This document shows positions 51,538 to 61,060 of a DNA stretch of 64,000 bases, in pieces. The stretch's first letter is position 1; every line of letters starts with the position of its first letter. Origin of the DNA: a virus; the IMG/VR virus record IMGVR_UViG_3300023176_005537, positions 92,946-156,945 of that record; one strand, given 5' to 3'. The notes under the pieces were generated by a model. That model saw only the letters and a program-made list of their open reading frames with translations. It was not told the DNA's origin and searched no databases. The position numbers and the translations under genes were made by a program.

Positions 51538-53724
51538 ATGGCAGATCAAGATTTTACAAAAATTCAAGCAGATCTACAAAGAGTGATCGCATCAGAAAGA
51601 GAACTTTTGAAAGTTAGGGAGGAAAGGCTCAACCAAAGTAAACAAACCGTAGAAGTGCAGAACAAACTATTAAAAATTGAAACTCAAAGAATAGAAAATG
51701 ATATACAAGATCGTAAGCTGCAAGCGGACATGAAGGATGATGCCAAAGAAAAAGCAGAAATACTTAGAGAGATTGTTGAACTTGAAGAAGAGTTAGAAGA
51801 AGCCAACGAAAAACTTAAAAAGTCAGAAGAAGCTTTACAAGAATCAAAAGAAAGAAACTTTAAAACAACTTTAAAACAGATAGATGTCTACACAAAGTTA
51901 GAAAGTGTAATGAAAACACTTAAAAACCCATATGCGGCATTGGGGAAAGCTTTAAACTATCTTATCAACCTAAGTATTGCAGCAACAAAGACTTACGACG
52001 AACAAAGAGCAGCCCTTGCAAAATTAACTGGTGGTTTGTCTAGGTATAATCAAGAATTAGCAGATGGAATGAACCAAGCATCTTTGTATGGCGTAACAAT
52101 GGAAGAATTTGGAAAATCATTCAATGATGCTGCTGCCGAACTTACTTCTTTTGGCTCCTTGAATGCTAGCACAAGAAAAGAAATTGGTCTATTAGCTGGT
52201 CAAATGGGCCGGCTCGGTATGGACAACTTTTTGAAAAACTTGGAGATGGGAGTTCAAGGTTTGGGTATGACCCAAGATCAGGCAATGGAAACCCAAAAAG
52301 AATTGCTTGGGCTGGGTTCTGCGTTGGGGCCTAAGTTCAAAAAAATGATGGATGCCGACTTCGGACCAGCAATGGAATCTTTGGCTGCTCATACAAAAGG
52401 AAAAGCAATTCAAGTTTTCAAAGAGTTGGCAATCCAATCAAAGAAGACAGGCTTGGAATTGTCAAAATTAAGAGCATTTTCAGAGCAATTTGATACATTT
52501 GAAGGTGCTGCCTCTGCCGTTGGAAAGTTGAATGCTGCTTTAGGTGGGAACTATTTCAATTCTCTGGAGCTTTTAAAAGCATCGGAGTCCGAGAGAGTTG
52601 ATATTATCCGTCAAGGTATGGCCCTTTCAGGTAAGAGATTCCAAGATCTTTCTCGTTTTGAAAAGAAGTTTATGGCACAGGCGTTAGGGGTTTCTTCTGT
52701 TACAGACGCACAAAAGCTTTTGAGAACAGAGCAGGAAAAAGAAGCAGAAGAATTGGAAAGGTTAACAAAGCAAGGTGAAAAGTTTGGCCTTTCAGCCGAA
52801 CAAATGAAAGAGAGAATAAGAGCAACGCAAAAAGTTTCAGAACAGTTCCAAATGGCAATGCAAAACTTGGCATTTGCCTTCAAACCGGTTATTGATTTTC
52901 TTTCAAAGACGGCTAAATACCTAGCAGAGTTCATGGAAAAGTTTAAAAAAGCAGATCAATCAGGTCGTGCTTTCGCTGCTAGCTTAGGGATACTGGTTAT
53001 TTCCTTGGTGGCCATCAAATTAGCTTTGATGGGTATTAGTAAGGTAGTTGGCCTTATGGGGATCTTTGGGGGCGTAGGTGGTGGAGCAGCAGCAGCCGCA
53101 GGTGGTGTAGGGCTTTTAAAATCTCTAGGGATTGTTGTATTAGGGTTGGTAGTTGCTGGCGCTGCTTTGTACTTCTTAGGCACTACAATCATGCCTGCTT
53201 TGGGCACTGGCTTTAAAAAACTTAGTGAAGGACTAAAATCATTGGAAACTATTTCATGGGAGGCAATGGGCAAAGCAGCCGCTGGACTGACCGTGATTAC
53301 GGGTACTATATTTTTATTGGGGAAATTCTTGACCACGGGATCTCTAGGGATGGGGGCCATTGCCTTTGCAGTAGTAGTAGCCGCTTTTTGGGCCTTGAGT
53401 GGTGCGTTGTATGCACTTGGAGGAGGAATTTCATCCCTAGGTGAGGGGCTCAAATCACTTGAAGGTGTAAGCGCTGAAAAGAGTATAAAAAAATTAGCCA
53501 ATATTGCGAAACTTGTCAAAGAAATCAACACTAGAGGTGCTGATACATTAAAAATTAACTTAAACAAGATCAAAATAGAAGGCGATTTAGATTACACATT
53601 CACAGTTGATTTTGACAATATTCCTAAAAGTCGGCGTGATATGGAAAAGAAACTTGAAAAATTTGTTAAGGAAGTTGCTAAAAACACAAAAGCGATCAAT
53701 GCAATCAAGGGGTATGGTCGATAA
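51538..53724 (+). CDS. Tail length tape-measure protein
   Basis: 728 residues. N-terminal ~120 residues are coiled coil. Then TKTYDEQRAALAKLTGGLSR, ASLYGVTMEEFGKSFNDAAA and LAGQMGRLGMDNFLKNLEMG, typical of tape measures. Two hydrophobic blocks (about 477-555 and 580-640) with Gly/Ala-rich membrane-spanning stretches (LGILVISLVAIKLALMGI; AIAFAVVVAAFWALSGALYA) could form a DNA channel in the host membrane. The usual ~0.15 nm per residue implies a tail near 110 nm, slightly longer than T4 (gp29, 590 residues). Position after the chaperone pair is canonical. Confidence 0.8.
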   Translation: MADQDFTKIQADLQRVIASERELLKVREERLNQSKQTVEVQNKLLKIETQRIENDIQDRKLQADMKDDAKEKAEILREIVELEEELEEANEKLKKSEEALQESKERNFKTTLKQIDVYTKLESVMKTLKNPYAALGKALNYLINLSIAATKTYDEQRAALAKLTGGLSRYNQELADGMNQASLYGVTMEEFGKSFNDAAAELTSFGSLNASTRKEIGLLAGQMGRLGMDNFLKNLEMGVQGLGMTQDQAMETQKELLGLGSALGPKFKKMMDADFGPAMESLAAHTKGKAIQVFKELAIQSKKTGLELSKLRAFSEQFDTFEGAASAVGKLNAALGGNYFNSLELLKASESERVDIIRQGMALSGKRFQDLSRFEKKFMAQALGVSSVTDAQKLLRTEQEKEAEELERLTKQGEKFGLSAEQMKERIRATQKVSEQFQMAMQNLAFAFKPVIDFLSKTAKYLAEFMEKFKKADQSGRAFAASLGILVISLVAIKLALMGISKVVGLMGIFGGVGGGAAAAAGGVGLLKSLGIVVLGLVVAGAALYFLGTTIMPALGTGFKKLSEGLKSLETISWEAMGKAAAGLTVITGTIFLLGKFLTTGSLGMGAIAFAVVVAAFWALSGALYALGGGISSLGEGLKSLEGVSAEKSIKKLANIAKLVKEINTRGADTLKINLNKIKIEGDLDYTFTVDFDNIPKSRRDMEKKLEKFVKEVAKNTKAINAIKGYGR

Positions 53725-53736
53725 AGGAGTAGAGAA

Positions 53737-54666
53737 GTGGCAAAAGAATTTAAAGATGGGTTAAGAACAGGTGGAACAGATGTCTTCTCTAATAATGGTA
53801 TATACTTAGAGTTTTATCATATTCCAACAAACAAATCAATCAAGTTTAAAGCTTATATAACAAACTATAATGAAACTTATGACACTTCTTTTGATCCTGT
53901 TGATGTGTATGGACGATTAGATCCAATTACAATCTACAAAGGAACTAAAAGAACAATCTCTTTAGGATGGGATGTTGTAGCAGAAACAGAAGCAGAGGCA
54001 TACACAAACCTTCAAAGAGTTCAAAAATACATTCAAATGATGTATCCTCGCTACAATGAGTATGTATACGGAAGTGGGAAATCAAGTTACTCTGTTTCAG
54101 TTGTTGGCGCACCTCCGCTTTTGAAAATGAAGTTTATCAACCTTATTGCAGATTCTTCCAGATCTTCTTTCCAAAAGGTGGAAGAAGAGTTGGACACCAA
54201 GCGCGATCTAAACTCTGTTGGAGTTGGCCCATCTAGAGAGGCAGGCGGAAGTACTCCGTTTGAAGATATTAAACAAAAATTACTATCAAGCTTGTATCTT
54301 GGTGCAGAATCGTATCTTGGTGCAGAATCTGTACGAAAATCCAATCTTATAAAGTTTGGATACACTCACGGAACAGCAAAAACACACGGTATCATTGTTG
54401 CTCCGGGCTCTTTGACTGTTGATAATCACATTCACGATGAAGGTTCTCTTATTCGCTCTATAAATTGTGGTGTTGCTGTTTTGCCAACAAAAATTTCACT
54501 GGCAACCACTTATACAGTAATTCACAATCACGATCTTGGAGAATCTGATAGGTATTCAGTTGAAACAAAAGGTAAGAAAGTAAACAGGAAGTTTAAAAAT
54601 AAAAGTAGAAGGTTCCAACATTTCCCATACGGAGCCCAAAGAGATATCAAGAGGTTGAAAAACTAA
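53737..54666 (+). CDS. Baseplate / tube-initiator protein (gp48/gp54-like)
   Basis: 309 residues, GTG start with AAAGGAG upstream. KFKAYITNYNETYDTSFDPV, DVYGRLDPITIYKGTKRTIS, and LGWDVVAETEAEAYTNLQRV form a tube-like beta domain found in baseplate proteins that start tail-tube polymerisation in T4-like phages. The middle has a tandem YLGAES duplication (18-bp repeat). It follows the tape measure, where T4-like marine phages place gp48/gp54 homologues. Confidence 0.5.
   Translation: MAKEFKDGLRTGGTDVFSNNGIYLEFYHIPTNKSIKFKAYITNYNETYDTSFDPVDVYGRLDPITIYKGTKRTISLGWDVVAETEAEAYTNLQRVQKYIQMMYPRYNEYVYGSGKSSYSVSVVGAPPLLKMKFINLIADSSRSSFQKVEEELDTKRDLNSVGVGPSREAGGSTPFEDIKQKLLSSLYLGAESYLGAESVRKSNLIKFGYTHGTAKTHGIIVAPGSLTVDNHIHDEGSLIRSINCGVAVLPTKISLATTYTVIHNHDLGESDRYSVETKGKKVNRKFKNKSRRFQHFPYGAQRDIKRLKN
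54295..54330 (+). repeat. 18-bp tandem duplication in the tube-initiator-like gene
   Basis: TATCTTGGTGCAGAATCG (54295-54312) is repeated with one change (54313-54330), giving YLGAES twice. The unit is a multiple of three, so the frame is kept. Recent duplication by slippage is likely. Confidence 0.85.
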
Positions 54667-55010
54667 TGCCAAGGAACAAAGAGTTAGGAAGAGGAAACTT
54701 TCTTGTAACAAAGTTTGATATGTTTAAACAAGTCAGCGAAAGAAGAAATATGGAAGCAATTGAATTCTCTTCAAATCTACGCTTCAATCCCATTCCAGAA
54801 AGTGTTGAAAGTCTTCTTTCTTATTATGAGCACGAATGGAAAAGAGGGGACAAGTTTTATAAATTGGCAGATCTTTATTATGGAGATGTTGACTATTGGT
54901 GGATCATCCCACTCTTCAACAATAAACCAACTGAATTTCATTTCAAAGCAGGTGACAAAATATTAGTTCCAGTTGAAATTGACTTTTTAATTGAACAGTA
55001 TGGGTTTTAA
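54666..55010 (+). CDS. LysM-type baseplate wedge protein (gp53-like)
   Basis: 114 residues, TAATG overlap. EWKRGDKFYKLADLYYGDVD, then YWWIIPLFNNKPTEFHFKAG and DKILVPV follow the LysM pattern (GD..Y.LA..YYGD...WW.I...N......GD.I..P). T4 gp53 (196 residues) contains such a domain and completes the baseplate wedge. Location among baseplate genes supports it. A tail-associated LysM adaptor is the alternative. Confidence 0.65.
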   Translation: MPRNKELGRGNFLVTKFDMFKQVSERRNMEAIEFSSNLRFNPIPESVESLLSYYEHEWKRGDKFYKLADLYYGDVDYWWIIPLFNNKPTEFHFKAGDKILVPVEIDFLIEQYGF

Positions 55011-55012
55011 AA

Positions 55013-57973
55013 ATGGCAGACGATAAAAAAATCAATAAAAATAAACTTTCTTCCAGAATTCACAGAGCAGAACAATGCCTCTTGGCTGGTAATGTTATAT
55101 CATTAACGGAGAATGATATAACTCGCCAAAAAATACAAGCAAATTTAAACTTATATGCTTGTGAAAACAAGCACCATTTTTCCTTGGGAACTCGTCCAGA
55201 CATTGTGGAGGAAACAATAGGAACAACTTTTGTAGGCTCTGGTATGCAAGAGTTTATGGATCTAGATGAAGAGGAGATTTCTTATCTGGCTCCAAGGATA
55301 AGGCTTTTTAGAGTACAAAGTGCAAAAGAAGCAGCGATACAAAAAACTAATTCAAATATTAAAAACTTACAAAATAAAAACAAGCAACAAGCTAGTGAAT
55401 ATAAGAAATCAAAAATAATACAAAGGGGCGATAAAGCTACAAAGAAATTTTATGACAGACAGTTGAAGATGGACACAAAAGAAAGAAAAGATGAAATAAA
55501 CAAAAACAAAAAAAGATTGAAAAAACTAAAATCATCTGATGAAATTCTAGAATTTAAATTTGAAAATTTTCAAAATAATGAAGATATCAACAATATTATA
55601 ACTGGAAAAAGAGACCGTGTGCAGGAAGCAGGGATTGTTAGCTGCAACTGGCGGTTGATGGGAAAAAACCCAGTTGAGGCAGAACGACAAGTCGATGTTG
55701 AAATTAAGTTTTTCTTTTCTTCAATCGAAACCCTACTTTCGAATGGCGCACCCGGAACAAATGCACCAAATTATTTAGATTTGATACCAGACTTTAAAAG
55801 AAGTGATGATTTTCAATATGACGTTCTTTTGTCGGTTGGATACGAAGTGCCAGATAAAAACTTTCAAACAATTGTTGGAAGTAAGCAAAGATATGAAAAA
55901 ATAATAAACGCGATTAAAATGTCCAACAAAGTGTTGAATTTAAAATTTACAACACAAGACATTGAATTTGATCAAACTGGTACGATCTATATGACAATTA
56001 GATACATTGGTTATATGGAAGAGAGGCTGGCAAAGATTTTATTGTTTAATGACCTTGGCCCTTCCAAGTACCAACAAGTCCAGTCAGAATATATAAAAGA
56101 AAATGAGAAAAAAGCATATAACGCAAAAGTTAAAAGCATTGCCCAGACAATTCTAAAAGCATATAGGAAATTTCCTCCTCCAAAAACTTTGTCTTCGTGG
56201 TGGTGGAAGCAGTCTGCGGTAAAAGAGGCAGAAGACAAATATAGACGGTATCAAAAAGTTTTAAATAAAATGGAGACAGTTGTGAATGCTGATTTAGCAA
56301 TTAATTTATCAGCAAAAATTGACACTTTAAAATTAATTAATCAAGAGATATATAAGTTAAAAAAAATTGCCGGCTCAACAAAGAAAGGCGCTCCAGCTAG
56401 TGAGAAAGGCCTACAATCTGGTGTTAAACAGATCACTATTAAAACACAAGAGCTTGCTCACGTTATAGGATTGAGCGATCTTAAGCAGTTTTTTGAAAAA
56501 GAGGATATCAAAAAACTTTTAAATAAAAGATCTTATAAATATTATTTAAGCTCTTTAAAGCAAGAAGAATCTGTATTGGTGCCAAGCTACTCATCTAACT
56601 CCGCTATAAAGGGGTTAGTGGATAATTTGGGAGACTTATCTAAAAACATCTCAAAAGGTAAACAAAGAACAAACAAGAAAGAGTTAAAAAAATCTTTAAA
56701 TAAAATAATATCTAAAGCATCTATTCAAAATGCCGATGCTTCAAAGCAAAAATACACAATCGAATATACTACCCTAGGTGCAATATTCGATGCTTTTATA
56801 GAAGTATGTTTAAAATCAAAAGTCAATATCGCAAAGAAGCCAGAGATAAACAATTTTTTAGAAAGGTCTAGATTTGTTTTTGGAAACATAAGAATGCTGT
56901 CATACCAAAGGGACGGCTCTTCAAAAGAAGTTATTGTTTCTTTAAACGATTTCCCAGTTTCTGTTAAGTATTTTAATGCTTGGTTTTTAAACACAATTGT
57001 TGATGGAGGATCTAAATCTTTAAGCTTATTAAGAGCTTTCAATTCCTTTGTCTCAAAATTAGTAGTTTCCAGTGTTGGTTCAAGTTGTTTTCGAAATCAA
57101 GACACAGACTTTAAATCTTTTCCTAGAAATAGTATAAGTGTGAGTTCGCATTTTATTAACAGCGATCTAGACCCCTTTACCTATCAAATGGGCAAGCAAA
57201 AATTATCAGAACTTCCAACAGACGAAAAAAGATTAGGTGGTTCTTTCTTTCTTAAAATGATTAGGAAATATGATCAAGAGAGGTTGATACATGAAAACTA
57301 TAAGTCAATATTTCATTATGTGATTATTGGCGCTAGGAATTCGTTTTTATCATCTAGACAGCAAAATATTATAAATGATTCTAAAACTGGAATTTTTCAC
57401 TTTTTCCTAGGAAGGGACAATGGTTTGGTTAAAACTATAAACTTCTCCAAGGCAGACCAAAAGTATTTAGAAGAAGTGAATTTAACTCGCCAAAACACAA
57501 ATACAAGATTAGAGACATTTAGAAGAATTTACAATGCACAAATAGAACTGTTCGGAAATTCTGCGTTTATCCCCGGACAAATGATTTATATCAATGCGGA
57601 TTCGATATCTAAAAACTCTAATATTGCCTTGGATTTAGGTTTGGGAGGATATTTTGTTATAACAGAAGTTTCAAACTCTTTTGAAGGGGGTGCTTACAAT
57701 ACTAGTTTGAAATGTATTTGGGTTGGCTTTGGCAGAGGGGGTCGATTAAAATACGGCTCTGCCGGGCGGCAAAAAGGACAATCCGCTTCTGATGTATTTT
57801 CAGAATTAAATGCCATTTCAGATATTGTGTTCAAGATAGCTAGAGCTTCAAACGTTAAAAATAAAGGAACAGTCATATTCACAAAAACATCAGTCGTCTC
57901 CCATGCCGAATCTTATAGAGAATATCTATATGAACAGTTTAAAAAAATATACCCAGATGTAGATCTCAAGTAA
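55013..57973 (+). CDS. Large baseplate protein, probable hub subunit
   Basis: 986 residues. Several parts: a Lys-rich helical region (~100-180); beta sections GIVSCNWRLMGKNPVEAERQ, VDVEIKFFFSSIETLL and YDVLLSVGYEVPD; a long helical middle; and a C-terminal FIPGQMIYINADS, LGLGGYFVITEVSNSFEGGA, YNTSLKCIWVGFGRGG. This last stretch (opening position plus covariant strand) resembles gp27/gpD-type hub proteins. It would connect tube, hub and spike. No lysozyme domain was seen. Start lies two bases after the previous stop. Confidence 0.5.
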   Translation: MADDKKINKNKLSSRIHRAEQCLLAGNVISLTENDITRQKIQANLNLYACENKHHFSLGTRPDIVEETIGTTFVGSGMQEFMDLDEEEISYLAPRIRLFRVQSAKEAAIQKTNSNIKNLQNKNKQQASEYKKSKIIQRGDKATKKFYDRQLKMDTKERKDEINKNKKRLKKLKSSDEILEFKFENFQNNEDINNIITGKRDRVQEAGIVSCNWRLMGKNPVEAERQVDVEIKFFFSSIETLLSNGAPGTNAPNYLDLIPDFKRSDDFQYDVLLSVGYEVPDKNFQTIVGSKQRYEKIINAIKMSNKVLNLKFTTQDIEFDQTGTIYMTIRYIGYMEERLAKILLFNDLGPSKYQQVQSEYIKENEKKAYNAKVKSIAQTILKAYRKFPPPKTLSSWWWKQSAVKEAEDKYRRYQKVLNKMETVVNADLAINLSAKIDTLKLINQEIYKLKKIAGSTKKGAPASEKGLQSGVKQITIKTQELAHVIGLSDLKQFFEKEDIKKLLNKRSYKYYLSSLKQEESVLVPSYSSNSAIKGLVDNLGDLSKNISKGKQRTNKKELKKSLNKIISKASIQNADASKQKYTIEYTTLGAIFDAFIEVCLKSKVNIAKKPEINNFLERSRFVFGNIRMLSYQRDGSSKEVIVSLNDFPVSVKYFNAWFLNTIVDGGSKSLSLLRAFNSFVSKLVVSSVGSSCFRNQDTDFKSFPRNSISVSSHFINSDLDPFTYQMGKQKLSELPTDEKRLGGSFFLKMIRKYDQERLIHENYKSIFHYVIIGARNSFLSSRQQNIINDSKTGIFHFFLGRDNGLVKTINFSKADQKYLEEVNLTRQNTNTRLETFRRIYNAQIELFGNSAFIPGQMIYINADSISKNSNIALDLGLGGYFVITEVSNSFEGGAYNTSLKCIWVGFGRGGRLKYGSAGRQKGQSASDVFSELNAISDIVFKIARASNVKNKGTVIFTKTSVVSHAESYREYLYEQFKKIYPDVDLK

Positions 57974-57985
57974 GGAACTAATCAA

Positions 57986-59296
57986 ATGGAAAAGTTTGAT
58001 CTTGATAAGATCAATTTAGATCTTAGCGAAAATTATACAAACGATGTTATTCCTTCAAACCAGTCCAACCAATCTTCCTTGAAAGAAGCATTTGTTGAAA
58101 GACTAAAGTTTATCAAAGGAGGCTCTCCAATCCTTCTTCCTGATGGCTTTGATTTTGTCAAAACAGGATTTTACTTTGGGAAAGTAAACGAAAAAGGACA
58201 AGTTATAATCCCAAAAAGATCTTCTTTTCAATTGGTTGATCCAAAATTCACAGATGACGAAGAGATCTACCTTAACAAAGACCTTTATAACATATATCAA
58301 AATTTTTATGATATAAGAAAATATGACTTTGCAATAGGCAAAAACCAAATTGATTTATTCTCAGAAGTTTTTCTTATTCAAAAGGGGGCACAACTTCCAG
58401 AAGAAGTAGAAGAAGATTATTTGGATTTTGCTTCTGATCTGATCTTGGATAAGTTTGAAGATTTTATCTTGGGAACACCCTTAGATCAAGCTTCCAACTT
58501 TGATCTTTTTATAAAAACAATCTATTCACTTTTCAAAGAACAAAGAATAGGCCCTGAGATCTTATATTCAAATTACATTCTTTCTTTTCGTAATTCAATG
58601 TTAAATTCAGGACTTGGGTTTGAAATCGGAGATGCTAATGCACCTTACGATAACAATGAATTTAAGTTTGATAACTTTTATAGAATCCCGCAGTATGGTG
58701 GATTGGTTTGTCTTTGTTATCTTTCCGGTATGAGATATGACAAAAATGTTCCTTGGCGGTTTTTTATGGATTTTAACTTATCTTCAACAAAAAGTCAATT
58801 AAAAAATAAACAATTAAAAGATTACTTCGAGGAAAACTTCGAAGTTGTCGAAGGTAGCTACAAAGAATTTGAACTTTTGTATTATTCTTTTTTCAAAGCT
58901 TATTTGAAAATATTAAAGCAATATTCTTTGATCTTTAAATCTGAACAAATTGTTAAATCTTGTTCTAAATCAAATACTAAAATCAATAGATCTTATTCTA
59001 TTCAAAGAAAGATCTTAACAGAATATGAATACCAAGATTATTATATTCAAAATTATTTGATAAACAATAATTTAATTTATTATTATTCAGATCTTTTAAG
59101 TTTTATTTTTAAAAGTAATAAGAATATAAATAAATTAAAATTTAATATAGAAAGAATTTTGAAAAAAGGTCTTGACAGGAAGTCAGTCATCGAGTATACT
59201 TACAACACGCTCAAAAATTGTTCCAAACAGACACGGAGGAAAAATGTACTTTCAAACACTTCAAAACAAGGTATTTCTTCAAGGTCAAGTTATTGA
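57986..59296 (+). CDS. Structural or baseplate-associated protein, overlapping the polymerase gene
   Basis: 436 residues. Features: LKFIKGGSPILLPDGFDFVK, QYGGLVCLCYLSGMRYDKNV followed by PWRFFMDFNLS, then a helical, Tyr/Asn/Lys-rich C-terminus of very low complexity. Unknown family. The last 53 nt overlap the polymerase gene in another frame, and the coding region contains the polymerase promoter (59172-59200). The C-terminal tail (NCSKQTRRKNVLSNTSKQGI) looks unconstrained and may have been extended when the promoter-bearing segment was joined. Confidence 0.5.
   Translation: MEKFDLDKINLDLSENYTNDVIPSNQSNQSSLKEAFVERLKFIKGGSPILLPDGFDFVKTGFYFGKVNEKGQVIIPKRSSFQLVDPKFTDDEEIYLNKDLYNIYQNFYDIRKYDFAIGKNQIDLFSEVFLIQKGAQLPEEVEEDYLDFASDLILDKFEDFILGTPLDQASNFDLFIKTIYSLFKEQRIGPEILYSNYILSFRNSMLNSGLGFEIGDANAPYDNNEFKFDNFYRIPQYGGLVCLCYLSGMRYDKNVPWRFFMDFNLSSTKSQLKNKQLKDYFEENFEVVEGSYKEFELLYYSFFKAYLKILKQYSLIFKSEQIVKSCSKSNTKINRSYSIQRKILTEYEYQDYYIQNYLINNNLIYYYSDLLSFIFKSNKNINKLKFNIERILKKGLDRKSVIEYTYNTLKNCSKQTRRKNVLSNTSKQGISSRSSY
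59172..59200 (+). promoter_or_regulatory. Sigma70-type promoter for the polymerase operon, inside the upstream gene
   Basis: TTGACA (59172-59177), 17-bp spacer, TATACT (59195-59200). The polymerase ATG is at 59244, preceded by CGGAGGAAAA. The promoter lies inside the end of the 57986 gene and marks the switch from late structural to replication genes. Confidence 0.8.
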
Positions 59297-60389
59297 CTAC
59301 ATCCCCAAGTCCGCAAACAAAACTTGGGAGTTCAACCCCAAGCTTAATCGTCCCTCCGCCAAATACGGCATTGTTCTGACAGAAGGCCAATCTCTTTCCG
59401 AAGTTTGCCCTGCCACCATTTCGAAAGAATGGGAAGAATGTCAGAAAAGAATGAAAGCATTCCTCAAATCTTTCCAGCACGTTGGATGCGATCCAACAAA
59501 AATGAACGTTCACACGATTTTTCCTTTTGACTTGATCAATAAGTATTTTACCCTGAAACAAGAAATTTGTCAACATGTATTTGAAACTTTTGAAGAAAAA
59601 GAAAACAACGACTTGATGACAGGCATCTACGGGCTTTGCTCCAAGATCGCAGAAAAGGATCTGAACATCAATCTTTCCAACATTCCCTTTCATTTGAGGA
59701 AAAAGTTTGAAGGAGTTCCAACTAGGGTCAAATACAACCCTTTCAAGAGCGTTACAGGCCGTTTAACGACGAAGAAAGGCTCTTTCCCTATACTGACCCT
59801 CAAAAAAGAATTGAGGGGCCTTGTTGAGCCTTATAGGGCCTGTTTTGTTGAACTGGATTTCAACGCTGCTGAATTGAGAACTTTCTTGGCTTTGGCCGAG
59901 CAAGAGCAGCCGGAAGGCGATCTTCACTCTTGGATCGCAGAAGAGGTATTTGGTGGAGAATTCACTAGAGAAAAGTCAAAGCAAAAAACATTTGCTTGGT
60001 TTTACAATCCCGAAAAAGAAAACAAAGCTTTGGAAAAGATCTTCAACAGAAAAAAGATCTTGCAAAGATGGTATAAAGATGGTATAATAACAACTCCATT
60101 TGGAAGGAAAATAGAAGCAGATCAACATCACGCTCTAAATTACCTTATTCAATCAACAACATCTGATCTTTTCATGGAGCAAGTTTTGAAAATTGACAAA
60201 ATGCTGGAAGGGAGGAGATCTGATGTGGCTTTTACTATTCACGATTCTTTGGTTATTGATTTCGACTTGGAAGATATGGAGATTGTCCAAAGCATACTTG
60301 GAAGGTTCCAAGAAACAAGGTTTGGGAAATTCAAAACAAATATTGCCGGCGGAAGAAACTTCGGACAAATGAAGGAAATGGACATATGA
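59244..60389 (+). CDS. DNA polymerase, family A, polymerase domain only
   Basis: 381 residues from the ATG at 59244 (strong GGAGG); an upstream TTG in frame lies on the -35 box and is rejected. Palm and fingers motifs are intact: NPFKSVTGRL (~165-174), motif A ELDFNAAELR (203-212), motif B R242-x3-K246-x3-F250-x3-Y254, motif C IHDSLVIDF (332-340; the usual HDE is HDS). There is no 3'-5' or 5' exonuclease domain. T4 relatives normally carry a family B polymerase. Rhodothermus phage RM378 is a known case, from memory, of a polymerase with its exonuclease on a separate gene. Confidence 0.85.
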   Translation: MYFQTLQNKVFLQGQVIDYIPKSANKTWEFNPKLNRPSAKYGIVLTEGQSLSEVCPATISKEWEECQKRMKAFLKSFQHVGCDPTKMNVHTIFPFDLINKYFTLKQEICQHVFETFEEKENNDLMTGIYGLCSKIAEKDLNINLSNIPFHLRKKFEGVPTRVKYNPFKSVTGRLTTKKGSFPILTLKKELRGLVEPYRACFVELDFNAAELRTFLALAEQEQPEGDLHSWIAEEVFGGEFTREKSKQKTFAWFYNPEKENKALEKIFNRKKILQRWYKDGIITTPFGRKIEADQHHALNYLIQSTTSDLFMEQVLKIDKMLEGRRSDVAFTIHDSLVIDFDLEDMEIVQSILGRFQETRFGKFKTNIAGGRNFGQMKEMDI

Positions 60390-61060
60390 AAAAGATTGTT
60401 ATCTCTCTTGATTGCCCTATGCAAAAAGCAATTAAGATTATGAAGCAAACAGGAGATATGGAAGAGGTTTATGGTTATAAGATTGGATTTCATCTTGTTT
60501 TTACATTTGGTTTGATCCGTTGTGTGAATGAGGTAAAGTTCAGAGCGCCAAACAAGAAAGTGATCTATGATCATCAAAAAGGAGGAAACGACATCCCACA
60601 AATGGGAATGAACTTTGCTTCTGCTATGAAAATGGCTGGCGTTGATGAAGCGATCTTGTTTCCTTTTGCTGGACCGGACTCTTTGGACTTTTGGTTGAAG
60701 GAATTGAAAAAAAGAAACATTGAAACAATTGTTGGCGGCAAAATGACTCATCAAGGGTTTTCGAAAGAAGAAGGGGGCTTCTTTTCTGATGAAGATTCTT
60801 TGAAGATTTACAAGCAAGCAGCAGAGTTTGGAGTGAAAAGGTTTGTTCTTCCTCCAAGTAAACACGAATTTTACAAGAAAGTTTCAAGCATCTTGGGAGA
60901 AGATAGGATCATCTACTCTCCGGGGTTTGGAGCGCAAGGCTGCGAAGAAAACTCATTCACAGATTATCCTATTATTGGAAGAAGCATTTACAATTCCGAA
61001 GACCCAAAAGAAAGTGTTTTGGAATGGTATGAAAAACTTTGCAAGGAAGAGAAACAATGA
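60386..61060 (+). CDS. pyrF: Orotidine 5'-phosphate decarboxylase (OMPDC)
   Basis: 224 residues. TIM-barrel OMPDC landmarks: ISLDCPM (D9), GYKIGF (K32), VIYDHQKGGNDIP with D62, K65 and D69 (the Asp-Lys-Asp catalytic network in the YDHQK variant), SPGFGAQG, and the phosphate-binding IIGRSIYNSEDP. It converts OMP to UMP, the last step of de novo pyrimidine synthesis, and so could feed nucleotide pools during replication. The GR...DP loop is intact, so an active enzyme is likely. ATGA coupling to the polymerase gene means co-expression. I know no such gene in T4. Confidence 0.8.
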   Translation: MKKIVISLDCPMQKAIKIMKQTGDMEEVYGYKIGFHLVFTFGLIRCVNEVKFRAPNKKVIYDHQKGGNDIPQMGMNFASAMKMAGVDEAILFPFAGPDSLDFWLKELKKRNIETIVGGKMTHQGFSKEEGGFFSDEDSLKIYKQAAEFGVKRFVLPPSKHEFYKKVSSILGEDRIIYSPGFGAQGCEENSFTDYPIIGRSIYNSEDPKESVLEWYEKLCKEEKQ

